NCBI RefSeq assembly: GCF_000276665.1
Contig: NW_004955404.1
Span: 28,819,299-28,883,298 of the forward strand
Source: Chinchilla lanigera
Taxonomy: Eukaryota > Chordata > Mammalia > Rodentia > Chinchillidae
DNA: 64,000 bases
Direction: 5' to 3'
Below, one piece after another: positions 45,400-56,691 of this stretch (position 1 is the stretch's first letter; every line of letters starts with the position of its first letter). The notes under the pieces were generated by a model. It ran no database searches, had not been told where the DNA came from, and saw only the letters and a program-made list of their open reading frames with translations. A program made the translations under genes and the position numbers.

Positions 45400-47560
45400 T
45401 AAAAATGAACCTTTGTAGAACACTTTTGGATCAGCAGAAAAACTGACAAGATACTGTGTAGAATTCCCTTTAATCCCTCATAGATCTCTCTCATTATTAA
45501 CATTCTACATTACTATGGAACATTTGTCACTATTAATGAGACAATACTGATAAATATTATTATTAACTAAAGTCCATATCTTATTCAGAGATCCTTAGTT
45601 TTTACTTAATGTTACTTTGTTTTTTTCCACTGAGGATACTGCATTGCATTACTTGTTAGGTCTCCTCAGGCTTCTCTTAGATATGACAGTTTCTCAGATT
45701 TTCCTCTTTTTTTGATAATCTTGACAGCTTTGAAGAAACTGCTAAATTTTTGTGGAATATTCCTTAATTTGGATTTTTCATGTTTAACTGGAATGACATG
45801 TTTGGAAGGAAGACCACAGAAGTATCTCTCATATAACAAAGGTACATAATATCAGTAAGGCTTATAAGTATTGGTGTTAACTGACTGAGGGGAAGTTTGT
45901 CAGATTTCTTTTGTGTAGTTATCCTTTTTTCTCTTTCCATACTATATTCTTCAGAAGGAAATCTTTATATGTAGCCCCACTTGATGAGATAAGAGTTATA
46001 TTTCACCTCTGTGACAGTGGAAGGACTACATACTACACACTACATACAACTACATACTGTGTTTGGGATACCTCTGTCTAGTAAATATGTCTTTTTTCCT
46101 TATTTTCATTCATTCATTCATTCATGAATTATAGAATCATGGGTAATAATCCTGTACATTGGGCTATGATCTAATACTACTTTATTTTTTTTAACTCTTT
46201 CAGTTAGTTCCTGCATCCCTTTGATATACCATCATTGTATTTTTGTTGTAAATATTATACATATATAAATATACCACACACATATATATGTATGTATATG
46301 CATATGTATATGCACATAATTTTGTGTGTTATATATTCATTTATGTATAGGATTATTTGTATGTTTAAGATAGACATATATTTATATTGCTGACTCTGGA
46401 CTTCATTACTGCATATATCCTTCTAGTTTCCACTCCTTACTTATCTTTTATTCCTGTAGTGAGAATTTGGCTACTCATCATTTGAATTCCAATGTATATG
46501 TTCAGAATTGCAACCCTTCAACTAGTGGGAAAAAATTCTATCAACTAGAATATGGTGCTATTATATAGCTTGCTTGGGCATTAGTCTTATAGACTACTCA
46601 TTTCAAAAGTTGCTCTCAGCACCATTCCTTTGGTTAGGTTGTTTTATATATTGACACCTACATTCTTTCATCACCTTCTACATTTCATTTTGGTATCTCC
46701 CACCCCCTAAATGCCTTAAAATAGTTGCAGAATTAAGGGCCATTCTTAGTGGTTAAGGTTCTCCGGATTTTGGCAAATGTACAATGTAATTAATTAATAA
46801 TTACAGTGTTATACCAAATACATTTAATGCCATAATATCTTTCAGTTATTATGTTGTCACTCACTTCCTCCCAACTCCTGGAAACCACTGGACTCTAACA
46901 CCTCTATAGTTTTGCCTTTTCCAGAATGTTATGTAATTATAATAATGCACTGTGTAGCTTTTTTAGATTGTCTTGTTTCAATTAACAATATACATTCAAC
47001 ATTCTTTCATGTCTTCATGTGGCTTAATACCTTATTACTTTGTATTGCTGAATAGTATTCCATTACGTGGACTGACCACACTGTTTACCTATTTATCTCT
47101 TGAAGGACACCTTGGGGCAGGGGCTTTAGCTCAGTAATAGAGCACTTTCCTAGCATGTGTAAAGCCCCAACCTTAAGACCCCATACCATATACAAACAAA
47201 CAGCACCAAACATGTGTTTGTTAATATCTAGTTATGAAAAAGCTGACATGCATATTTGTGTGCAGAACTCTATGTGGGCACAAATTTTAGAATGGATAAC
47301 TACTAAGGAGCATGATTGCTGAATCATATGTTATGACTATGTTTAATTTTATAAAAAACTGCCAGACTGTCTTCTCGAGTGGATGTACAAACTTGTATTC
47401 TACCAGTAGTGAAGGGAAATTCCTGTTGAATCACATCCTAGCTAGCAATTTGTATTGTCAGGTTTTATATTAGCCATTCCGAGAGGCATGTAGTAGTGTT
47501 TCATTATTATTTACATTCACATATCCTTAATAACAAATGATATTGATCTTCTTTTTATAT
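45400..47560 (-). mobile_element. Ancient L1 (L1M-type): ORF2 end and long 3' UTR
   Basis: A collinear reverse-complement match over about 2.1 kb. The 3' UTR part (45400-46980) includes TTATTAACATTCTACATTAC, 'CTATGGAACATTTGTCACTA', AACTAAAGTCCATATCTTAT, GGTCTCCTCAGGCTTCTCTT, GGAAGACCACAGAAGTATCT, a TTCATTCATTCATTC run and TATAGTTTTGCCTTTTCCAG. The ORF2 end (about 46985-47560) includes CTGAATAGTATTCCATTACG, GGAGCATGATTGCTGAATCA and CCTGTTGAATCACATCC. Many frameshifts; nonfunctional. An ID element is inserted at 47114. Confidence 0.88.
47114..47212 (+). repeat. ID SINE inserted in the ancient L1
   Basis: GGGGCAGGGGCTTTAGCTCA, GTAATAGAGCACTTTCCTAG, CATGTGTAAAGCCCCAACC and an A/C-rich tail. No clear target-site duplication. 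Confidence 0.87.
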
Positions 47561-47610
47561 TCTGATTTAGAAAAAACACATTTTTAAAGATAAAATCCCT
47601 TATTTGACAT

Positions 47611-47730
47611 GAACTGGCTTTCTTTTTTTTTTTTTTTTTTCCAGTATTGGGAATCGAACTCATGACCTCACGCTTGCCAGGCAGGCACTGTGCCACTGAG
47701 CTATTTCCCCAGCCCCAAGAACTGGATTTC
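47611..47730 (-). repeat. Young ID SINE with target-site duplication
   Basis: The element (47623-47716) has a T18-20 run (its A-tail), CAGTATTGGGAATCGAACTC, CTTGCCAGGCAGGCACTGTG and CACTGAGCTATTTCCCCAGC. GAACTGGCTTTC (47611-47622) and GAACTGGATTTC (47719-47730) are a 12-bp target duplication with one mismatch. It belongs to the same GTCATGAGTTCGATTCCC-type subfamily as 39221 and 62540. Confidence 0.95.
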
Positions 47731-48019
47731 TTGTGCTGAGAGTTTACCTTTTTTAAATCTGAACTTGTAGAAATTGGAAGAATGGAATTAATGCATAGGT
47801 TTTCTTTTGTAATTTTTAGGCGACTGAAAATAGTTCTATCCATTATTTAAAAATGGGTAGTGGGAAGATGGCAATGTCCTTACTGAAAACAAATCTATTC
47901 CTTGTATGATTATTTGCAATGAAGTTGATTTGTGCTTCAGATAATATTAGTTTTGAAATTTTGGAGAGAGTATGACTTTTCAATGAATTGTCTCAAATGA
48001 TTTGTAAAATTCTGCTTCA

Positions 48020-48490
48020 TTTCCAACTCTTTTTTCCTCTGATTAAAGGGCACTGGACAATTACAAGGGCCACCTGATAGTCTTCAGTGCTTCCGGCTTT
48101 AATATTCTGTGCTAGATTCGCAGAACTCTTTTACAGATGCTAAGCATTCAATCCTGAAGGCTCCACTTCATCATCAGGTAATTAGTATTTTCATTAACTT
48201 GCTTATTGTCAAGGAAAATGAGCCTTGATCATCTAATTTTTCCTCAATGAGTTGAATATTGTAATATATCTATAATTAATGTGCTTTATGCCACAAACGT
48301 GTAATGGAGTGGAAATCTGAGGCTGCTCCCAGCAGTCACTGTCAGTAAATGTTTGATGAATAAACAGAGACTTTCTAATGGGAAATGGTGGCGACTTTTA
48401 TAAGCAGACACAATAAAGACTTTATTAACATACTTAAGAAGCATTCTGGGAAATAGAATTGAATGCGTTATTACTGTAGGCTCCTTTTGT
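48020..48490. promoter_or_regulatory. Candidate conserved noncoding element
   Basis: Repeat-free patch with scattered CpGs (CTTCCGGC, GATTCGC, AACGTG) and homeobox-type cores (TAATTAG, ATAATTAATG, ATTCAATCC). It stands out from flanking degraded repeats. Function inferred only. Confidence 0.35.
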
Positions 48491-49379
48491 GAAAAGTCAA
48501 TTTTACTGTCCCCATAACAAATGTTTACTTGTTTGATGCAAGTTGTAGTATCAGTATTTTATGGCATATTCTATGTTTAATACCATGAAGCTTATATTTG
48601 CTACATATTCCTTATGGATTTGAGATTGTGAGGAAAAAAAACAAGTACCAACAATTTGCCTGTTAATCATTAGGATACCTGGTTTACTTGCAAAGCATTT
48701 TTAAGGTCCCCAAGACAAATTTCAAAGTGTTTATGCTAGCTAATAAGTAGAAGTAAATGTGTATGTGTGTTTAATTTCCTATATAGAATTTAATTTTAAA
48801 TAGTAGGTTAAAGGCAAAAAATGGTTTAGAGTCCATATATTCTCAATGTAGAATCAAGAGTCATGTGGAATTTATTGTGTCAACATAGTTCTCTCTACCT
48901 ATGAAGAAAGTGACATGACAAACTGCCCTTTCTTCATTATTTGGTTAGCAGAGTCAGAAGGACAGAAGGGACCCTGGCCGTAGTTCTGTCTCTGTTCCAA
49001 GGATGTGGTCTCTGCCCTGGGAAGGCTGTCAGTGATTTCCCAAGGGTTTTATAGCTAGAAAATGCCTGCATGGGAATCTTCTCATTGCACACTTGGCAAT
49101 GGGCATGGATTTCCCAGCCCGAAAACAGGATGTCAACCTGTTATTGTCATATGAGCAACTTGCACAAAGCTCCCATAATGCCAGAGATGGTGACTTGAAT
49201 TGTACATGGACTTACAAGAGTCGCTTCCAAGGCTGCACTAGCCTGGTCCAGCACTTGTTCTAAGTATTCTGATAAAAAGCAACTAAATTTAGAAAATAAG
49301 TACCATGTAGAGCATCCTCACCATGAGAAGAAGGGAGCTAGTCTGTCCTTCACATTATTAAGACAAATGATTTCCTAAA
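48491..49379. other. Intergenic DNA, nothing recognised
   Basis: Mixed-composition single-copy DNA; no recognised element. Confidence 0.4.
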
Positions 49380-49885
49380 ATGAAAATCAGATCATGCTAT
49401 TTCACCACTCAAACCATCCAGTGGCTTCCCGCTGCTCTTGGTCTAAAGAGAAAATTTTCTATAAGGCTTACAATGCTGGCTCACATCTCTAACATTGTCT
49501 TAGAGCATCTCTTCACCCTTGCTCCACCTCATTGTCCTAGCCACATTGGCCTTGTTTCATTTCAGCTCCTCAAATATATCTTATCTTCTTGTAACAGTGA
49601 GCCTTTCCATGCTTTTTATTCACTCTCTGGAGTTTGGTTCAAATAGCATTTTCTTGGGCACACCTTCTCTGGTACAATTTCTTTCCTTCTGTGTGCTCAC
49701 AGAATTGCAAACGATGTTTGTCTTAGAGCAGTTCATCTCACCTTTGTGATGATTTGAGGGAGGCCTGTCTCCTTCCGCTTATTGGAAACTTCTTTGATAT
49801 GAATTTATACCTGTTTTGTTACTATTTGATCCCTAGTGCCTCACGCAGTGTCTGTCACTCAGAAGTCTTCTAAATAGTTACTTAC
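49380..49885 (-). mobile_element. L2 LINE 3' portion
   Basis: Reverse-complement L2 blocks: AAATCAGATCATGCTATTTC, ACTCAAACCATCCAGTGGCT, CTTGCTCCACCTCATTGTCC, TAGCCACATTGGCCTTGTTT, CAAATAGCATTTTCTTGG, TGATCCCTAGTGCCTCACGC. It ends with the typical AGTGTCTGTCACTCAGAAG region. Confidence 0.83.
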
Positions 49886-50432
49886 AAATAGAGTGTTGAA
49901 ATATAGCTGCATTTCAAGGTAGTAATTTCAAAGTACTTCTTTTCTGTTTAAAGGAATATTTAAACTACAAAGATGTTTATGATCCTTACTCTACTGCTAC
50001 TGATAGTGTTTGTGAAACTGTTCTAACTGTACCAGTTATCCTCTAATATATGGATGAACCACTATTGGGAAGAGAACTGAATATAAACACAGGGTAGTAG
50101 AAGAGAAAAGAATCAGCTCCTCCATTCAAAGATCTATGAAGAGCCAAGTGTTTATTTTGTTTTGTCTTCCTTTTTAGAGTAAGGTGAGCTAAATTAGTTA
50201 TTCAACACAAGTTTATTTTGAGCTCCAGACTTTTACTTTTAATTGCCTACTGAGTAGTCTCCAGTACATCTGCTTATCTTTCAGCCAAATCAAACCCAGT
50301 TATTGAATTCATGATTTTTCTTCTCACACCTGGTCCTCCCCCTGGGTCCCCTATCTCTGTAACATACAATTTATTCTCAACTCCTTTCACTCTCAGTTCT
50401 CAACTCCCACTTATTATTATTTTTTTTTAAAC
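49886..50432. other. Intergenic DNA, nothing recognised
   Basis: AT-rich single-copy DNA. Confidence 0.45.
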
Positions 50433-50613
50433 TTCTGGTGTCTTTGGCTTTTAATTACAGCACTCTGGGAGGCTAAGGTAGAAGGATCGAAAGTTGGAGC
50501 CCAGCTTTGGCCATTTAGTGACTTAGTGAGATGCTGTCTCAAAATACAAGATAAAAAAAAGGCTGAGTGGGGATGTAGCTCTGTGTGAAGGCCCTCAGTT
50601 CAATTCCCAGTAG
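50433..50613 (+). repeat. Composite B1-ID SINE (B1-dID type)
   Basis: B1 unit (ATTACAGCACTCTGGGAGGC, TAAGGTAGAAGGATCGAAAG, AGTGAGATGCTGTCTCAAAA), A-rich linker, then ID unit (GGCTGAGTGGGGATGTAGCT, GCCCTCAGTTCAATTCCCAG). Diverged, sense orientation. Confidence 0.85.
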
Positions 50614-50989
50614 TGAAGGTAAACACCTTTCTCTAAATATTTCCCTGTTTTCATCTCCTTCCCACTCTTTAGTGACACAGATCTGAGCCCTCTATAGCAG
50701 GCCTATGGCCTTAGCTTACCAGTGGTTTTTCTGCTGCTCATAACTATCCATACTGATCTCTCTACTACCACCAAAACCTGTCTTCTACCGTCACCAGAAG
50801 ATTAAAATCAATCAGCCCACTCTCCTATTTAAAAACTTTTAAATTTTCACTTTTGGGTACATATAACCTTCAGGATAAAGTACAGACTTTTTAAGACTAC
50901 AAATAATCTTTTCACTATATTCTGTAGACTTATCCATCTTTATGAATAGTCATTCCGGACACAGTCCCTAAAGTATATATATAACACAC
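50614..50989. other. Intergenic DNA, nothing firm
   Basis: Possibly the degraded 3' UTR of the adjoining L1, but no diagnostic block was seen. Confidence 0.35.
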
Positions 50990-51600
50990 ACATTTTAATT
51001 TTGCATTGAACAGATACTTAGGTTATTCCCATATTTTGACAATTGTGAATAATCTGCGATGAACATAGGTGCACTGATACATTTCTGTGCTTCTGATTCC
51101 AATTCCTTTGGATATATAAATAGAAGTGGTATTGCTGGATCATATAGTAGATCTATTTTTGGTTTTTGAGGAATCTCCATATTGTTTTCATAATGGCTAT
51201 AACATTGCACCTGCAGTGTACAAGGGTCCACCTTTCAGCACACCCTCACGAACACATGCTATCTTTTGTCTTTTTAATAGTCATATTAATAAGTATGACA
51301 TCACATCTCATTGTGATTTGCATTTTTCAGATGATTAGCAATGTTAGGCACATTTCACAGGCCTGTTGACTATTTTTATGTTTTCTTTGGAAAAATGTCT
51401 GTTTCAGTTGTCTGCCCAGTTTTAATTGAGATTTTTTTTCTATTGAGCTGTATGAGTTCCTTATATATTCTGGATGCTAGTCCTTTCCTGGATATATGAT
51501 TTTCAAATGATATTTTCTCCCATTTCTTAGGTCACCCTTTTATTCTGTTCATTGTGTATTTGTGACACATAGGCTTTTTAGTTGTTACTTTTCCTTCTTT
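50990..51600 (-). mobile_element. Ancient L1 ORF2 C-terminal region
   Basis: The minus-strand translation around 50995-51231 retains KIDLLYDPAIPLL and ISAPMFIADYSQLSKYGNN, the L1 ORF2 C-terminal signature. Further into the element the plus strand reads 'TCATTGTGATTTGCATTTTT', CTGGATGCTAGTCCTTTCCT and TTTTCTCCCATTTCTTAGGT, the reverse complement of upstream ORF2. Interrupted by stops and frameshifts. Confidence 0.87.
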
Positions 51601-52019
51601 CCTGTGAAATTCCAGTTATTTTGAACTATTACTTTTGTTTTTAACATAACATGGCATTTTAGAAATCATACTCCTGCTTAAAGTCCTCCTAAGTCTCCTC
51701 CAAACTGTCAGACCTAGCGAAACTTTAATCTTGTAAAGATTATACTCATTTGTGACAAATAACTGAAGTTTTGGGTCTTTGAAATGAAAGTTTCTGATCA
51801 CTTCAACGTGACTGTAATTTTCTGAATATGGCATAAGTAGTAAAATAAGGCAATAGGGTTAGTTAGTGATTTCAGGTACAAAATACCATGCGTATGAATT
51901 TCTTTATCCTTGCCTCCCTTAAAATAACAAAGCAGAAATTTTTAAGAGGCCTGGCATTATGTATATGAGATTTTCAGATGGAGAGTCTAAATTAGATATC
52001 TTTCCTCCTGTGTCCTTTA
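51601..52019. other. Intergenic DNA, nothing recognised
   Basis: Single-copy AT-rich DNA. Confidence 0.45.
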
Positions 52020-52150
52020 TTATGATCCTGGGAAGTTGTTTTTCTTTTCAATCTTAGCTTTCTCATTTGTATAACGTAGATGATACCAACTAACATCTCT
52101 GTGGCTTTGAGGGTAACTTGTGGTACAAGTGGCTTATGAACAAACTCGAT
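52020..52150 (+). repeat. MIR SINE
   Basis: GATCCTGGGAAGTTGTTTTT, TTAGCTTTCTCATTTGTATA, ACGTAGATGATACCAACTAA and TCTCTGTGGCTTTGAGGGTA follow MIR order. Diverged. Confidence 0.6.
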
Positions 52151-53254
52151 CATATTACATGCTGGAAGTACTTCCTCAGTTCTATTGAATTTTCTTCTTT
52201 GATGGTAACTTCCAACAATAATTCATGCTATATTTTAGAAGCTGAAGTCTGATTTTTGATAGATGTGATAGGGAAAAAGTAAATCAAATCATGAGAATTT
52301 CTGAGTTACTTTGAAAGGAAATTTATAAATGTTGCAGTCAAATAATTAGAACCCAGAGTTTCCTTAGTTTGGATTTGTTTTATTCTTGGTCTAGGTTTGA
52401 GTGTTTTATTTATTCTTTATCACTACCTTTTTGGTCAACATAATAAAAATATTATTTGTATTCTTATTTCATTTCCAATGCTTTTTACTCACCTTTACCT
52501 ATTCTTCAAAACTTTTGGCACGGAGAATAACTAACATTTTGGATCATACAGAGAACATTGAACTGAATTAAAACCTTTAAAATATTTTCATTCTTGAGGT
52601 GGAGCATTAGATGGACTAGGAATATGGCATTTACATTTTTATTATGCTTTTTTCCACATTCAACAATGCATGTCTATACATATATCCATAGACAGCATTT
52701 GAGAAGAAAGGCAGAAAATGAAGAATTTAACTCTTCATGAGCTTGGGTTTTACCTCTGGTAGTTTATTTTTAAAACTTTTACTCTTTCCTCTCAATAATC
52801 AATACAAATCTAGCAACAAGTATGTATTATTATTCTGAATATGGTCCACTTTTTTTTTTTAATCCCTTAAAGCCTGTCTCAGAACACTTACAGGCCCCTG
52901 GAGAGTGGAATGGTGGTGAAAGCCTTCAGTTCACCTGGGGTGGAGGGCCAGGAAAGTGAAATGAGAATATATGTCCCACATCTGGTGCATGATAGACTGC
53001 AGTAAATGTTAGTGCTCTTCTTTGCCCTGTGCTCACAACATGTGAACTTGGATCCCTATCCTGCCTTAAGCCAAAGCAATTAAATTCTAATATTAACTTC
53101 TTAGGAAGTGGATGGCTGATGTCCTTTTCTGAGGGTATGATTGGAAGGCTCCAGCAAAGATCTCAGTGATTTGTGGTAGCTACTGCAGCTAAAGCTGCTA
53201 AAATCTTCCAGGTGGGATGAATCTGGAGCAGGAGAGAGATCATTTCAACCCTTC
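52151..53254. other. Intergenic DNA, nothing firm
   Basis: AT-rich. A poly-T run lies at 52851-52860. The stretch 52870-53010 has faint MIR/L2 character without a firm match. Confidence 0.4.
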
Positions 53255-53440
53255 TCCTTAGCAGTTGTGTGGGTTCTACACAGTGCTTAACTGTTCTGAG
53301 TTACTATTCCTTAAATGCAAAATGAGATAAACAATAGGACAGGGTGGAGGGAGCGTTAGAGATAATTTGTGGAAAATACCTAGCATAGTGCCCAACACAT
53401 AAACACTTCTTGAGAAATGATAGCGTTGCTCTTCTTTTGC
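53255..53440 (+). repeat. MIR SINE
   Basis: CTTAACTGTTCTGAGTTACT, ATTCCTTAAATGCAAAATGA, GATAAACAATAGGAC, then AATACCTAGCATAGTGCCCA and ACACATAAACACTTCTTGAG form a near full-length diverged MIR. Confidence 0.72.
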
Positions 53441-56400
53441 CTTTCTTTCTCTTTTCCTCTTTCTGTTTGACACACAAGTAGGAGCCATAATTTATCAATG
53501 ACTTCAAAAACTTAGTTTAAAAATAAGCATTTTTAAATACTTCAAAAAGAAATTACAGATATTGACCAAAATAAAGGAAGGTGGTTCAAATGTCTATAGA
53601 TTTTGAAAATCTGGTACATAGTTGTGTCTGGAAAATCAAATTGAGAGTCACTATCTAGGACTTTAAAGAGAAAGATAAAAGTTAAAAAAATAGGAAGTAT
53701 TTTGGTGTATTTGTCTGCTGGCTGGAGATGTAGCTCTTGCCCTCTAAAATGAGAGCTAGATTGGAAAAATGTATTGATTCTGTTTGTTTCAACTATAAAA
53801 ACTCTTAATAGTATCCTAAATGTTTATTTTTTGAAAGTATCTTACTAAACATGCCAAAACTATTTCACTTTCACATAATTGTATCCAAAGAATCATCAGT
53901 TGTTGTCTTCCTCTCTTGTTCAAAGCAATGATGCATTTAAGTGTTAATAAAAACATTGGAATCCAATAGACAAAAGTTCTTAAGAGCATAATTTAATGAC
54001 CCATGAGTATATATAAAGCAGATCATGATGTCTGTACAAATGGAAAAGTGATCCTCAAATAACAAGAGATTAGATGTGACTTCCTTTTTTACGTATTTCT
54101 AAATGATTGCATCACACTTTACTGGTTGCATTTTTCTGTTTTAACTTTTTATACTTAAACAAATTCAGTGGCATCAATACAATTCTTCAAGATAACTTTA
54201 CCAGAAAGAATCACAACCAAATATATAAAACTCGTAAGAACTTTCAAAAATATTTGAAATATAACTACAGGGAACATGATTCTTTATTTTGCTGGATGAA
54301 AACAGAGGGGAGAACAAAGTAGGCAGAACAACCCATGTAAAGGCATCTTTGTCCTAAGGCACACTGACACTTCCCTAATGGACTGCAGTGCACACGAAAT
54401 AATTAATCATGTGGAGAAAGCATTGCCAAGGTTAGAACTGAGGTCTCTGGTTTTTAATGGAAATGTTCCATGCCTGAGCTAAAAGTACAACTTCTTTAGT
54501 GCAAGCATTAGGGAATCTGTCATACTTAACTCAGAATAGTTCAGGAGTTCAGTAAAATATCAGATAGAGTTCAGCACTTTTATTTCTCAGGGTATTAAAA
54601 CTATATATAATAAGGAAAAAAAGGGGTTGTGATGAACCGCTCAACATCATGGGTGGAACATCCAAGTTTAACTTAGAATTTGTGAAATCTCAGGAAGAAT
54701 ATTCTCTTATTACAGCTATTTATTTTTATGGGATTTTTGTCATTGTTTTCTGTGTGCTTCTGAAGACACTGAAGTAAACTATAAACAAATGCTTATGGAA
54801 AACAGATAACCAGAAGGAGAAAGGCTTGAATATATTTCATTGCTTAATTAATAAAATTAGATTAGTGTACTCACTTATTTTTGGCTTCTGGAGAATAGAC
54901 AAGATAAAAACAGTAGACTCTCTGAGGAAGCAACTGGCTGTTACATTAGAGGCTCCTTCCTGTGGCCACTTATGGAAAAGTACATCGTGCAGTGGCCAGG
55001 AGCCTCATGAGGGAAATGCACTGCAGCAGATTCCTGGCAAAAGCATGCCAAATTTTTCTGGGACAAATGCATGAAGTAAAAGTCTGGATTTCCTGGGTCC
55101 ACTGAATCTGAGAAGCACACTGTCATCACCCCAAAATAAACTCAGCTCTTTCTGTATATTGATGCACTAATTCCTAGGAGTAGGTAATATACTTGTACTG
55201 GTACTTGGAAGATTTTGCTCATTAGATAGGATTCTTTGCAGAAGAAGTTAAAATTGAGATGCAGGTGCTGGATTGATGAAAGGCTGATGATAGTTTAGTC
55301 CTCAGGAGTTCAGAGAGGAGAGTGGGTAAAAGCTTATAAATGGGATAGTTGCTATGTTATTGGATTCTGGTTGGATTTCATATTCTTTTCCCATCTTTAA
55401 TCTTGTGAGCACCTCATAACTGGACAGTACTATTAAAGCTGGCAAGAACGGTCTGTGCAGAGTCACCTTGCTGATTTGGTGATATCTTTTATTCCTGGAC
55501 AAGGTGAGTTGATTCTGCCCTCGTCCCACTAACCCCAAGAAGTGGATAGGTGACACGTTGAGACTGGAGTGTTTGTTTCTGGGTCACACTGAAGTGTTCA
55601 CTCTGTCTTTCTATGAGACTTCTGCACCAGGATGTCCTGGATCCCTGGAGCTGGAGCATTCTTCTTTTTCTTGTGGATATCAGTCTGCTGTGGATCCTGC
55701 TCTCTGTGGTTTGAGATTGTTGATGGCTACCATGGGAGGAGAGAGCGTTTCTTCTCAGAATGAAAGGCACATAGAGAACACCACATGGTTCACAGATACT
55801 TTGACTTGTAGAAATAGCAAGTCCCAAAGTGCAGCTCTGAGGAAGGTGGGAGGAGGTGATCAATCCTTTCACCCAGTAATCAGCTGTGTTTCTATGGTGC
55901 TGTGACTCATGCATGGCAGGATCCTGTGCCTGGTGGAGATTACATATTAATGTCTTGCGAGAGCTGGAGAGATGTGGTGGAATGATCAGGGAAGAAACAC
56001 GAGAGGATTTGCCTGGACTTAAAAAGCCTGGCTCTTTGAAATACTGTGAATTTTCCAAAGCATCAATTAGCTCAGATAAAAATGCAAATCAAAGGAAAAC
56101 TTCCTCGATCTTTTAAAATATAAATTCATAACTCAGTTTTCCGGCCCATCTTTTAGGTGCCCCCACCTCCACTTTCCCCATAAGTATGATGATAAAGTTT
56201 GACTTTTCAGTTTGCTTATTACTCTAGGAAGATGGCTTTTAAAAACAAACAAACAAGTTTGTTTTATATAAGTACCGCGTGCTAACCGATTGCACCACTG
56301 GAACTTCTAAATAAACATTTCAAGTGTGTACGTACGTAAAGAGATTTTTATGAAAAGCCTACTATGCAGGGTACATGATATTGAAATTTTATATAAATTT

Positions 56401-56510
56401 TATTAGCTCAAACAGCAAAGTCAAGCAGCCATTGGAAATGAATATCACCTCTGGTACAAAATAATTTTGATTCTTTCATTTTTCTCTGTTTGGATCTCCA
56501 TTTTCTTACT
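53441..56510. other. Intergenic DNA, no gene seen
   Basis: Single-copy DNA. A scrap resembling an ID start (GGCTGGAGATGTAGCTC) lies at 53724-53740. A minus-strand open frame of 189 codons (55489-56058) has no recognisable domain, no family resemblance and Ser/His-rich low-specificity composition, so it is not called a gene. An octamer next to a TCF-like TCAAAG lies at 56082-56094. Confidence 0.4.
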
Positions 56511-56691
56511 TGTTTTGCTTTGTGGGAATTGAACTGAGGGCATTTACACTGAGCTGCAGCCTCTGTGCTTTTTTTTTATATTATGAGATAGGGTCTCAAT
56601 AAGTTGCCCCAGCTGAGCTTAAACTTGTGATCCTCCTGCCTCAGCCTCCTAGAATTCTGGGATTATAGGCATGAACCACAACACGTGGTTC
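56511..56691 (-). repeat. Composite B1-ID SINE (B1-dID type)
   Basis: Reverse-complement ID unit (GTGGGAATTGAACTGAGGGC, CACTGAGCTGCAGCC), then reverse-complement B1 unit (ATGAGATAGGGTCTCAATAA, GATCCTCCTGCCTCAGCCTC, GGGATTATAGGCATGAACCA). Confidence 0.9.

Noticed and set aside
47517..47843. 108-codon minus-strand ORF
   Set aside because: It runs through an ID SINE and its A-tail (poly-Lys) and old L1 sequence.
53724..53740. GGCTGGAGATGTAGCTC resembling the start of an ID element
   Set aside because: Too short and with no B box or tail; not called as a repeat.
55489..56058. 189-codon minus-strand ORF, the longest in the AT-rich part
   Set aside because: No recognisable motif, no hydrophobic or catalytic pattern, and a competing 115-codon ORF on the other strand. 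Kept as noncoding unless a homologue or transcript is found.
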